From: Enterocola sp045611845 | Lineage (GTDB): Bacteria; Bacteroidota; Bacteroidia; Bacteroidales; Paludibacteraceae | Direction: 5' to 3' | DNA length: 48,822 bases | Assembly (NCBI GenBank): GCA_045611845.1 | Contig: JAZKXZ010000011.1 | Coordinates: forward strand, 1 to 48,822 | Shown here: positions 1 through 6,778 of the stretch, one piece after another | How positions within the stretch are numbered: the first letter of the stretch is position 1 | Layout: each line of letters starts with the position of its first letter | The notes under the pieces: model-generated | The model's database searches: none | Told to the model about the DNA's origin: nothing | What the model saw: the letters and a program-made list of their open reading frames with translations, nothing else | Made by a program: the position numbers and the translations under genes

Positions 1-27
1 ACCTTAAAATAGTTCTATCCAGTAATA

Positions 28-897
28 ATGAAAAATACAAACAAAAATACAGCAGTTCTATTACTTCACTGCCCTGACAAACAAGGTATTATCGCGGCAG
101 TTACAGAGTTTATAAACATCAACAAGGGTAATATTATTTACCTAGACCAACACGTGGACAAAGCAGAAAAAATCTTCTTTATGCGTGTGGAATGGGAACT
201 AGACAATTTCCTTATCCCAACAGATAAGATCAACGAATATTTCCAAACCCTACTTGCGAACAAATACGAGATGGAATTCCAAATCCATTTCCAAAACCAA
301 AAACCTCGCATGGCGCTTTTTGTTTCTAAACAAGCACACTGTATGTATGACCTTCTAGCTCACTATGAAGCTGGCGACTGGAACGTGGAAATTCCACTTA
401 TCATAAGCAACCACCCAGACCTTGAGCACGTGGCTAAAAAGTTTAATATTCCTTATTATTGCTTGCCTATTACAAAAGAAAACAAAGAAGAGCAAGAAGC
501 AAAAGAAATGGAATTGCTAAAAGAGTACAACATCACATTTGCTGTTCTTGCAAAATATATGCAAATAATTTCTCCAGAATTTATTAAAGCATATCCAAAC
601 AATATTATTAATATTCACCACTCATTCCTTCCTGCATTCGTGGGCGCAAAACCATATCACGCAGCGTTTGAACGAGGTGTAAAAATTATCGGTGCTACTT
701 CTCACTATGTAACTGAAGAACTAGACGCAGGTCCTATCATCAAACAAGACGTGGCTCGCATCTCTCACAAAGACAGCATCGAAAACCTTATTCGCAAAGG
801 TCAAGACCTAGAAAAAGTGGTGCTTTCTCGTGGTGTAGAAAAACACATCGAAAGAAAAATCCTAGTTTACAAAAACAAAACTATAGTATTCGGATAA
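28..897 (+). CDS. purU: Formyltetrahydrofolate deformylase PurU
   Basis: Cytosolic enzyme that hydrolyses 10-formyl-tetrahydrofolate to formate and tetrahydrofolate, balancing one-carbon pools and supplying formate for purine synthesis. The 289 residues show an N-terminal ACT-type regulatory domain (about 8-88, with CPDKQGIIAAVTEF) followed by the formyltransferase fold. Catalytic residues of the family are visible: N195 and H197 in NIHHSFLPAF and D233 in ELDAGPII. Length is normal for PurU. The start ATG at 28 gives the complete ACT domain. The gene lies 7 bases before hisH and is probably cotranscribed with the histidine genes, which is not its usual place. Identification is firm. Confidence 0.95.
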   Translation: MKNTNKNTAVLLLHCPDKQGIIAAVTEFININKGNIIYLDQHVDKAEKIFFMRVEWELDNFLIPTDKINEYFQTLLANKYEMEFQIHFQNQKPRMALFVSKQAHCMYDLLAHYEAGDWNVEIPLIISNHPDLEHVAKKFNIPYYCLPITKENKEEQEAKEMELLKEYNITFAVLAKYMQIISPEFIKAYPNNIINIHHSFLPAFVGAKPYHAAFERGVKIIGATSHYVTEELDAGPIIKQDVARISHKDSIENLIRKGQDLEKVVLSRGVEKHIERKILVYKNKTIVFG

Positions 898-904
898 TAA
901 ACCG

Positions 905-1489
905 ATGGTAGTTGTAATTAAATATAATGCAGGAAACATTCATAGCGTAGTGCACGCATTGCGCAGAATTGGTGTAGACCCTGTAGTAACAGACAACAAA
1001 GAATTAATCCGACAAGCGGACAAGGTTATTTTCCCTGGCGTAGGCGAAGCCGAAACCACCATGAACTACCTAAAAGAAAGAGGATTAGACACCTTCATTA
1101 AGAGTTTAACTCAACCAGTTTTGGGTATTTGTTTGGGAATGCAACTTATGTGCAAACACTCAGAAGAGGGCGATGTGGAATGCTTAGGCATTTTTGATTT
1201 ACCAGTAAAGAAATTTATTCCTCGCAACCGCGAAAAAATTCCTCATATGGGATGGAATCAGGTAGAAAACCTCAAATCAGACCTTATGAAAGGAGTAACA
1301 GAAGGCAACCACGCATATTTTGTACATAGCTTTTATGTACCATTATGCAACGAGGCTATTGCAACAACAAATTACATACAAGAGTTTGCAAGCGCACTAA
1401 ACAAGGACAATTTCTATGCTACACAATTTCACCCAGAAAAAAGGGGTGATGTAGGAACAAAAATTTTAGAGAACTTTATTAATTTATGA
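905..1489 (+). CDS. hisH: Imidazole glycerol phosphate synthase, glutaminase subunit HisH
   Basis: Glutamine amidotransferase subunit of imidazole glycerol phosphate synthase. It releases ammonia from glutamine and passes it to HisF in the fifth step of histidine synthesis. Class I amidotransferase fold of 194 residues with nucleophile C76 in GICLGMQLM and the His-Glu pair H176 and E178 in TQFHPEK. The N-terminal strand VVVIKYNAGN and PGVGEA loop are typical. It follows purU closely and its stop overlaps the start of hisA as ATGA, so translational coupling is likely. HisF is present two genes downstream, completing the complex. Confidence 0.95.
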   Translation: MVVVIKYNAGNIHSVVHALRRIGVDPVVTDNKELIRQADKVIFPGVGEAETTMNYLKERGLDTFIKSLTQPVLGICLGMQLMCKHSEEGDVECLGIFDLPVKKFIPRNREKIPHMGWNQVENLKSDLMKGVTEGNHAYFVHSFYVPLCNEAIATTNYIQEFASALNKDNFYATQFHPEKRGDVGTKILENFINL

Positions 1490-2211
1490 TAGAATTAATC
1501 CCTGCCATAGACATTATCGACGGCAAATGTGTACGCCTTTCACAAGGTGATTACAATAGTAAAAAAACATACAACGAAAACCCACTAGAAGTGGCTAAAA
1601 GTTTTAGGGATCATGGCATCAAACGTCTTCACCTTGTGGACCTAGATGGAGCAAAAGCTCAACACATAGTGAACTACAAAGTACTTGAAACTATTGCAAA
1701 TGGCACAGACTTGATAATTGACTTTGGTGGCGGACTTAAAACAGACGAAGACCTACGCATTGCATTTGAAAGTGGAGCGAGCATGATTACAGGCGGAAGC
1801 ATTGCGGTGAAAAATCCTGCTGTGTTTGAATCATGGATTAGTAAATTTTCTGGCGAAAAGATTATTCTAGGTGCAGACGTAAAAGACAAGAAAATTGCAG
1901 TAACAGGTTGGCTTGAAGATACAGATACAGAGCTTTTCCCATTCCTTGAGTCTTATATCAACAAAGGCATAGGCAAAGTAATCTGCACAGACATAGCAAA
2001 AGATGGTATGCTTCAAGGTCCATCAATTGAACTTTACAAAGAAATAATGAACGCTCACCCTACCCTACACCTTATAGCGAGTGGCGGTGTAAGTAGCATG
2101 GAAGACATTATAAAGCTAGATGAAGCAGGCATTCCTGCGGTAATCTTTGGCAAAGCGATATACGAAGGCAGAATTACTCTTAAACAGTTAGAGGAGATAG
2201 TTAGGAGTTAG
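1486..2211 (+). CDS. hisA: ProFAR isomerase HisA
   Basis: Phosphoribosylformimino-5-aminoimidazole carboxamide ribotide isomerase, a (beta/alpha)8 barrel that opens the ribose ring of ProFAR to give the HisF substrate. The 241 residues start with ELIPAIDIIDGKCVRL, which holds the catalytic base D8; the second catalytic Asp is in GADVKDKK. Phosphate-binding loops GGGLKT and ASGGVSS are present. The start overlaps the hisH stop (ATGA). Oddity: the last residues and the TAG stop lie inside a heptamer repeat (GTTAGGA, 2200-2227), so the C-terminal end was set by that repeat. Confidence 0.95.
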   Translation: MIELIPAIDIIDGKCVRLSQGDYNSKKTYNENPLEVAKSFRDHGIKRLHLVDLDGAKAQHIVNYKVLETIANGTDLIIDFGGGLKTDEDLRIAFESGASMITGGSIAVKNPAVFESWISKFSGEKIILGADVKDKKIAVTGWLEDTDTELFPFLESYINKGIGKVICTDIAKDGMLQGPSIELYKEIMNAHPTLHLIASGGVSSMEDIIKLDEAGIPAVIFGKAIYEGRITLKQLEEIVRS

Positions 2212-2227
2212 GAGTTAGGAGTTAGAA
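2200..2227 (+). repeat. GTTAGGA heptamer array, four units, at hisA stop
   Basis: Three exact GTTAGGA units (2200-2220) followed by GTTAGAA. The array supplies the hisA stop codon TAG at 2209-2211 and fills the start of the 48-base hisA-hisF gap. The same heptamer occurs at 13391-13418 (inverted) and 17194-17228, each time across a stop codon. Confidence 0.85.
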
Positions 2228-2259
2228 ACGTAAATAAGTAAACTAAATTCAACAATTAT

Positions 2260-3012
2260 ATGTTAGCTAAAAGAATTATTCCTTGCCTAGATGTTAAAGA
2301 CGGCAAGACTGTAAAAGGTGTAAATTTCGTAAACTTTCGTCATGCAGGCGACCCTGTAGAAATGGCAGCTATGTATAGCGAAGCAGGCGCAGACGAATTA
2401 GTATTTCTAGATATTACTGCTTCTCACGAAGGCAGAAAAACTTTCGTTGACGTAGTAAAACGCGTAGCAGCAAGCACTAGCATTCCATTCACTGTAGGTG
2501 GTGGTATTGGCGAACTTTCAGACGTAGAAAGACTACTAAATGCAGGTGCAGACAAAGTTTCTATCAACTCTGCAGCACTTCGCAACCCACAACTTATCAA
2601 TGACATTGCTAAAAACTTTGGTTCTCAAGTGTGCGTTGTAGCTATCGATGCTCAATTTGAAAACAACGAATGGATTTGCTACCTAAATGGCGGTCGTATC
2701 CCTACAGAACGTAAACTTGTAGAATGGGCAATAGAAGCAGAGCAACGTGGTGCAGGTGAAATCCTATTCACAAGTATGAGCCACGACGGTGTAAAAACTG
2801 GCTATCCAAACGATGCTCTAGCAGCACTTCACGAAAGCCTAAACATCCCAGTGATTGCATCTGGTGGTGCTGGCACAATGGAACACTTCAAAGATGCATT
2901 CCTAGTAGGTAAAGCAGACGCAGCTCTAGCAGCAAGTGTATTCCACTTCGGTGAAATCAATATTAAAGAATTAAAAGAATATTTGAAAAACAACAATATC
3001 CCAGTAAGATGA
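2260..3012 (+). CDS. hisF: Imidazole glycerol phosphate synthase, cyclase subunit HisF
   Basis: Synthase/cyclase subunit that uses ammonia from HisH to convert PRFAR into imidazole glycerol phosphate and AICAR, a purine intermediate. The 250-residue (beta/alpha)8 barrel shows both catalytic aspartates: D11 in IIPCLDVKDGKTVKG and D130 in VVAIDAQ. Phosphate loops TVGGGI and ASGGAG are visible. The stop overlaps the start of hisIE as ATGA. The 48-base gap from hisA contains the heptamer array and no promoter I can recognise. Confidence 0.96.
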   Translation: MLAKRIIPCLDVKDGKTVKGVNFVNFRHAGDPVEMAAMYSEAGADELVFLDITASHEGRKTFVDVVKRVAASTSIPFTVGGGIGELSDVERLLNAGADKVSINSAALRNPQLINDIAKNFGSQVCVVAIDAQFENNEWICYLNGGRIPTERKLVEWAIEAEQRGAGEILFTSMSHDGVKTGYPNDALAALHESLNIPVIASGGAGTMEHFKDAFLVGKADAALAASVFHFGEINIKELKEYLKNNNIPVR

Positions 3013-3632
3013 ATTTAGATTTTGAAAAACAAGGAGGACTTATTCCTGCCATTATTCAAGACGCTGTTACAAACAAAGTTTTGATGCTTGGTTATATGAA
3101 TAAAGAATCTTTAGACAAAACTATTGAAACTAATAAAGTTTGCTTCTATAGCCGTTCTCGCAACTGCCTATGGACAAAAGGTGAAACAAGTGGTAACTTC
3201 CTAAACGTGGTTTCTATTAAAGAAGACTGCGACAACGATACACTGCTTATAAAAGTGAATCCAGTAGGTCCTGTTTGTCACACTGGTGCAGACACATGTT
3301 TCAACGAAGAAAATAAAGAAAACCCTATCCTTTTCCTTAGCACTCTTCAAGAGTTTATCAACAAACGCTACGAGGAAATGCCAGAGGGTTCTTACACCAC
3401 TTCACTTTTCCAAAAAGGCGTGGCTAAAATGTCTCAAAAAGTGGGTGAAGAAGCTGTTGAAACAGTTATTGAAGCTATGGCAAATAACAATAGCAGACTT
3501 ATCTATGAGTCTTCAGACTTGTTATATCACTTAATAGTGCTTCTTACTTCAAAAGGCTTACGCATTGAAGACCTTGCAGCAGACTTAAAGAAACGTCATA
3601 AAGTAACAAAAGATGAGTACCCAAACCAATAA
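3009..3632 (+). CDS. hisIE: Bifunctional phosphoribosyl-AMP cyclohydrolase / phosphoribosyl-ATP pyrophosphatase HisIE
   Basis: Fused enzyme for the second and third steps of histidine synthesis. The N-terminal HisI half (about 1-110) has the metal-binding cysteines C90 and C97 in VCHTGADTCF plus the FYSRSRNCLWTKGETSGN segment. The C-terminal HisE half (about 115-207) has the MazG-like KVGEEAVETVIEA helix that binds magnesium. The 207-residue length fits the fused form. It overlaps hisF by 4 bases and ftsE by 20 bases, so ftsE translation may depend on it. Confidence 0.95.
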   Translation: MNLDFEKQGGLIPAIIQDAVTNKVLMLGYMNKESLDKTIETNKVCFYSRSRNCLWTKGETSGNFLNVVSIKEDCDNDTLLIKVNPVGPVCHTGADTCFNEENKENPILFLSTLQEFINKRYEEMPEGSYTTSLFQKGVAKMSQKVGEEAVETVIEAMANNNSRLIYESSDLLYHLIVLLTSKGLRIEDLAADLKKRHKVTKDEYPNQ

Positions 3633-4293
3633 TATACTTATTAAATATAGCGGCGTAGAAATCTGCCAAAAAGAGCAAGTGGTACTTAAAGATGTAGCAC
3701 TTGAAATATCTGCTGGCGAATTCTATTACCTTATAGGTAGCGTAGGTTCAGGTAAAAGTAGCTTACTTAAAACAATCTATGCCGAGCTTCCTATCACCGA
3801 AGGCAATGCCGAAGTTTTCAACTTCGATTTAAATGAAATCGAGCAAAAAGAAATTCCATTTCTACGCAGAAAAATAGGTATAATATTCCAAGACTTCCAA
3901 CTATTAATGGACCGTACCGTTTATGAAAATCTTTTATTTGTGCTTAAAGCCACAGATTGGAAAGACAAAAACGATATGAACAAAAGAATAGAAGAAGTTC
4001 TTAACGAAGTGGGTATGGCAAATAAAGGCTACAAAATGCCACACGAACTTTCTGGTGGTGAGCAACAACGTATCGTTATTGCACGTGCACTTTTAAACAA
4101 GCCTTCATTAATCCTTGCCGACGAGCCAACAGGTAACCTAGACCCAGAAACAGGTAATGCCATTTTAGACCTACTACATGGCATTTGTAAAAGAGAAAAC
4201 ACTGCCATAGTAATGGCAACTCACAACTTAGGGCTTTTAGAAACTCACCCAGGCAAAGTACTCAAAGTAGAAAATAACAGATTGTTAGTATAA
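3613..4293 (+). CDS. ftsE: Cell division ABC transporter ATPase FtsE
   Basis: ATPase of the FtsEX complex, which in known bacteria drives periplasmic peptidoglycan hydrolase activation at the division site through the membrane partner FtsX. The 226 residues show Walker A GSVGSGKSS (K48), signature LSGGEQQR (146-153), Walker B with D170-E171 in ILADEP, and the switch histidine H204 in MATHN. The start at 3613 lies inside hisIE in another frame. No ftsX lies in the window, so the partner must be elsewhere. FtsE rather than a LolD-type ATPase is my best reading from length and sequence, but the two families are close. Confidence 0.8.
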   Translation: MSTQTNNILIKYSGVEICQKEQVVLKDVALEISAGEFYYLIGSVGSGKSSLLKTIYAELPITEGNAEVFNFDLNEIEQKEIPFLRRKIGIIFQDFQLLMDRTVYENLLFVLKATDWKDKNDMNKRIEEVLNEVGMANKGYKMPHELSGGEQQRIVIARALLNKPSLILADEPTGNLDPETGNAILDLLHGICKRENTAIVMATHNLGLLETHPGKVLKVENNRLLV

Positions 4294-4296
4294 AAA

Positions 4297-4325
4297 AATG
4301 GCGAATCTTACAGATTCGCCATTTT
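4297..4325. terminator. Bidirectional terminator between ftsE and ribH
   Basis: AATGGCGAATC and GATTCGCCATT form a near-perfect stem, flanked by an A run on the left (4293-4298) and TTTT on the right, so it can work for both converging genes. The right arm and loop contain the last codons and stop of ribH (4308-4310). Confidence 0.75.
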
Positions 4326-4790
4326 AATTGCTGTAATAGCAGCCTCAACTCCCTTATTACCCAGTTCTCCACCACATCTATCTAGCGCTTGCTGAAGAGT
4401 ATTTACTGTAAGCAAACCGAAGATAACAGGAGGAAAACCCTCGCGAGCATTAAGCTGAGCAACGCCTTGTGTAGTGCCAGAGCAAACATAATCGAAGTGA
4501 GGAGTATCACCTTGAATTACACAGCCCAACACTATAATAGCATCATATTTCTTTTTAGACTGAAAGTTTTTTGCAGCGTAAGTAAGCTCAAAAGCACCAG
4601 GCACATGAACCACATCTACATCCACTGCACCATTTTCTTCTAGAGCTTCCAATGCACCTTCAAGTAGAGCGAAAGTAACATTAGAGTTCCAGTCTGCCAC
4701 TGCAATAGCGTAAGATTGTTTTGCCACTATAGCCTTATCAGGCATAGAGTTAGCATCATATTCTGAAAGGTTATGTAGCTTACTTGCCAT
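4308..4790 (-). CDS. ribH: 6,7-dimethyl-8-ribityllumazine synthase RibH
   Basis: Condenses 5-amino-6-ribitylaminouracil with dihydroxybutanone phosphate to make the direct riboflavin precursor, usually in a large icosahedral or pentameric assembly. The 160 residues carry the family blocks AVADWNSNVTFALLEGA, VPGAFELTYAAK and VLGCVIQGDTPHFDYVC, which hold the substrate-binding Phe/Trp region and the catalytic His in the PHFDY segment. The start at 4790 overlaps the end of the upstream TPR gene by 11 bases, indicating cotranscription. The stop codon is buried in the shared terminator hairpin. Confidence 0.95.
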   Translation of the reverse strand: MASKLHNLSEYDANSMPDKAIVAKQSYAIAVADWNSNVTFALLEGALEALEENGAVDVDVVHVPGAFELTYAAKNFQSKKKYDAIIVLGCVIQGDTPHFDYVCSGTTQGVAQLNAREGFPPVIFGLLTVNTLQQALDRCGGELGNKGVEAAITAIKMANL

Positions 4791-5493
4791 TTTTCAAAGA
4801 AGCAGATTCAATATATTTATCAATTTCGTCAATGTCGGTAATACCAGTCATTTTACCTTCGAAACGAGTTTTAATTTCTTTGTAAGCAGCTTCTGCAGAA
4901 GCAAAATCGCCAAGAGACTCGTATGCACGAGCTGCTTTCATTAAAGCAGCGCTAGCTACTAAGATATTGTCTGCTTTAGCAGCTTTTTTGTAGCAAGAAA
5001 TAGCTTTTTCAGCGTCGCCTTGCATTGCGTAGCAGTCTCCTAAAGTAGATTTCACTGTATATTGAAGAATATTGTCTGAAGCAGAGAAACCTTCTAGATA
5101 AGAAATAGCGTTGTCGTAATCTGCAAGTTTGAAATATGCTAAACCAGCGTATGCTTTAGCAAGATTGCCAGATTTTGTAATTGAATATTCGTCTGCAGCT
5201 GAAGCAAAACCGATAAATTCAATGCTATCTCCATTGATAGCTTTTTCGTATTGACCAGCAGCATAGTAAATCTGACCTAACGCCATTTGTTCTGCAGCTT
5301 CTTCAGATTTTGGTTGAACCATAAAGTTATCTACCACTAACCAGCATACTAACACTGCAACTACTGCTGCTAATGCATAAAGTAAAGGTTTTTGATTTTT
5401 TTCTAAAAATGCTTCAGATGTACTTAACGCACCTTCTAAGTTTTTTAACTCTTGTTCTGTAGCATCTACTGGATTATTTTTTTTGTTTGCCAT
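4780..5493 (-). CDS. Membrane-anchored tetratricopeptide repeat protein
   Basis: A 237-residue protein with a short cytoplasmic N-terminus rich in Asn/Lys and Glu, one transmembrane helix (about 37-58, LLYALAAVVAVLVCWLVVD) and a periplasmic domain of TPR-like helix pairs: YAGLAYFKLADYDNAISYLEG, GDCYAMQGDAEKAISCYKKA and RAYESLGDFASAEAAYKEI. The layout is like YfgM-type proteins that attend outer-membrane assembly or secretion, but I infer only a scaffold role. It is cotranscribed with ribH, a pairing common in Bacteroidales. A -7 element lies 39 bases upstream of the start. Confidence 0.8.
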   Translation of the reverse strand: MANKKNNPVDATEQELKNLEGALSTSEAFLEKNQKPLLYALAAVVAVLVCWLVVDNFMVQPKSEEAAEQMALGQIYYAAGQYEKAINGDSIEFIGFASAADEYSITKSGNLAKAYAGLAYFKLADYDNAISYLEGFSASDNILQYTVKSTLGDCYAMQGDAEKAISCYKKAAKADNILVASAALMKAARAYESLGDFASAEAAYKEIKTRFEGKMTGITDIDEIDKYIESASLKNGK

Positions 5494-5531
5494 GATATAA
5501 TTATTTGTTTAATATTTTTCTATTAGAACTG

Positions 5532-5539
5532 CAAAGTTA
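5532..5539 (-). promoter_or_regulatory. Bacteroidetes -7 promoter element for the TPR-ribH operon
   Basis: TAACTTTG on the minus strand fits the TAnnTTTG consensus and stands 39 bases before the TPR start codon. I see no convincing TTTG at -33, so this is a single-element match. Confidence 0.5.
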
Positions 5540-5623
5540 AACTTTTTATTGATATAATAATAATATAAATGTGTGTTTTTACTGCCTAAAACAAATTTTT
5601 ATTGAAAATTTCCGCAGTTTTGT

Positions 5624-5653
5624 TTTGTAATTAAAAGAAAAGTATTACCTTTG
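5624..5653 (+). promoter_or_regulatory. Promoter of tRNA-Cys
   Basis: TTTG at 5624-5627 and TACCTTTG at 5646-5653, separated by 18 bases, match the Bacteroidetes -33/-7 pattern. The -7 element ends 11 bases before the mature tRNA. Confidence 0.7.
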
Positions 5654-5664
5654 CACTGCCTTAA

Positions 5665-5735
5665 GGTTCCTTGGCCGAGTGGCTAGGCACCGGTCTGCAA
5701 AACCGTCTACGGCGGTTCGAATCCGCCAGGAACCT
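5665..5735 (+). tRNA. tRNA-Cys (anticodon GCA)
   Basis: A 71-base cloverleaf. Acceptor stem GGTTCCT pairs with AGGAACC, the discriminator base is T as usual for tRNA-Cys, D stem is GCC/GGC, the anticodon loop is CTGCAAA with anticodon GCA at 5697-5699, and the T arm is GGCGG-TTCGAAT-CCGCC. Pair 27-43 is a C-T mismatch. CCA is not encoded. It is followed directly by an intrinsic terminator and then by an AT-rich accessory island, a common arrangement for tRNA-adjacent insertions. Confidence 0.95.
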
Positions 5736-5741
5736 CAACAA

Positions 5742-5773
5742 AAAAGCGATGTTCACAAAACATCGCTTTTTTT
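5742..5773 (+). terminator. Intrinsic terminator of tRNA-Cys
   Basis: Stem GCGATGTT (5746-5753) with AACATCGC (5759-5766), loop of five bases, A run before and seven T after. Confidence 0.85.
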
Positions 5774-5864
5774 ATTGCAATTACCCTATAAAACCATACA
5801 AAATAAAAGGTATAAACTTCTATTTTAGTAAAAGAAAGATTTTCTATATTTATCAAATTGAACA

Positions 5865-6722
5865 ATGCAAACTAATATGGAAAGAACAAAATTTATTTTA
5901 TACCAAATAGCTACTAGTGTAATACTTTTCGTATTTTATTTACTATCTCATGACCACAATTCACTCATGAAAATATCTGGTGATAATTCCATGGCTGTGA
6001 TTGTTATGTATGGATTTATTGGTGTAATATCACTTATATCACTATTTATAAGTATAATATCATGTTTATTAACTACTAAACAAAGAAATATAATATATTC
6101 ATATTGTGTTGCTTTATTCGCTGGTTTTACAACATTATGGGTCTTAAATGACTTCTTTTTTATTCATAAAGCATATGTAGCAATAGATTATATATTACAC
6201 ATTATATTACTAATTGGATTCATTTATCTTGTTGATAGGGCGAAAAAAGGGAAAGTATTAAATTTTTTAAATTTTATACAAGACAAAAAGTATTTAAAAG
6301 ATACTTTGATATTCTCTGTATTAATTATATGCTGCTATATAATCCCAGACCTGATATTTGAAAGATATGTAGTTTCACCTTATGAAAAAACTAGCAAAGA
6401 TACTATCTCTGTTTCTATATATATTAGGTACATAATGTGTTATGCTTGTTTATTATCTCATCATATTTTGATATACAAGAACTGGCGAAGAAGCGCATTA
6501 ATTGTATTTATTTTATTTTTGCTACCTAGCCTTATTTATTTATGTGCTAAGATGTTTTTATTTGATGTTATGTCACTTGCATTATATTTCGGATATTCAT
6601 TCGGATTTAGTGTAATATCTGTAATAATATATGAATTAACTTGCAAAATACTTAGTAAACATCGCGAAAAATATCGCAAACTATACGAAGCAGAATTAAA
6701 AGAGAAAGCAAATAAATCCTGA
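5865..6722 (+). CDS. Uncharacterised 8-helix membrane protein
   Basis: I do not recognise this 285-residue protein. It has about eight hydrophobic helices spread evenly (roughly 8-28, 42-70, 77-100, 106-126, 138-160, 173-196, 205-230, 232-258) and no signal peptide. The cytoplasmic-looking tail after the last helix is charged and contains REKYRKLYEAELKEK. A 45-base stretch coding for that tail recurs exactly at 11957-12001, and similar tails occur in the next gene, so it is functionally or evolutionarily tied to the island. Base use is far more AT-rich than in the his or rho genes. An alternative start is the ATG at 5877. No clear promoter was seen. Confidence 0.7.
   Translation: MQTNMERTKFILYQIATSVILFVFYLLSHDHNSLMKISGDNSMAVIVMYGFIGVISLISLFISIISCLLTTKQRNIIYSYCVALFAGFTTLWVLNDFFFIHKAYVAIDYILHIILLIGFIYLVDRAKKGKVLNFLNFIQDKKYLKDTLIFSVLIICCYIIPDLIFERYVVSPYEKTSKDTISVSIYIRYIMCYACLLSHHILIYKNWRRSALIVFILFLLPSLIYLCAKMFLFDVMSLALYFGYSFGFSVISVIIYELTCKILSKHREKYRKLYEAELKEKANKS
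6663..6707 (+). repeat. 45-base direct repeat, copy 1 (tail of membrane protein gene)
   Basis: Identical to 11957-12001. Here it encodes REKYRKLYEAELKEK at the end of the membrane protein. A shorter, diverged relative lies at about 7700-7718 inside the following gene. Confidence 0.9.
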
Positions 6723-6778
6723 ATTAGTTATTACTATACCTAAAACAGAAGTTAAAACAATAGAGTTATCTGAATATT

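Noticed and set aside
5671..5910. A 79-codon open frame running through tRNA-Cys
   Set aside because: It overlaps the tRNA and its terminator and its residues are simply tRNA sequence translated; no independent support.
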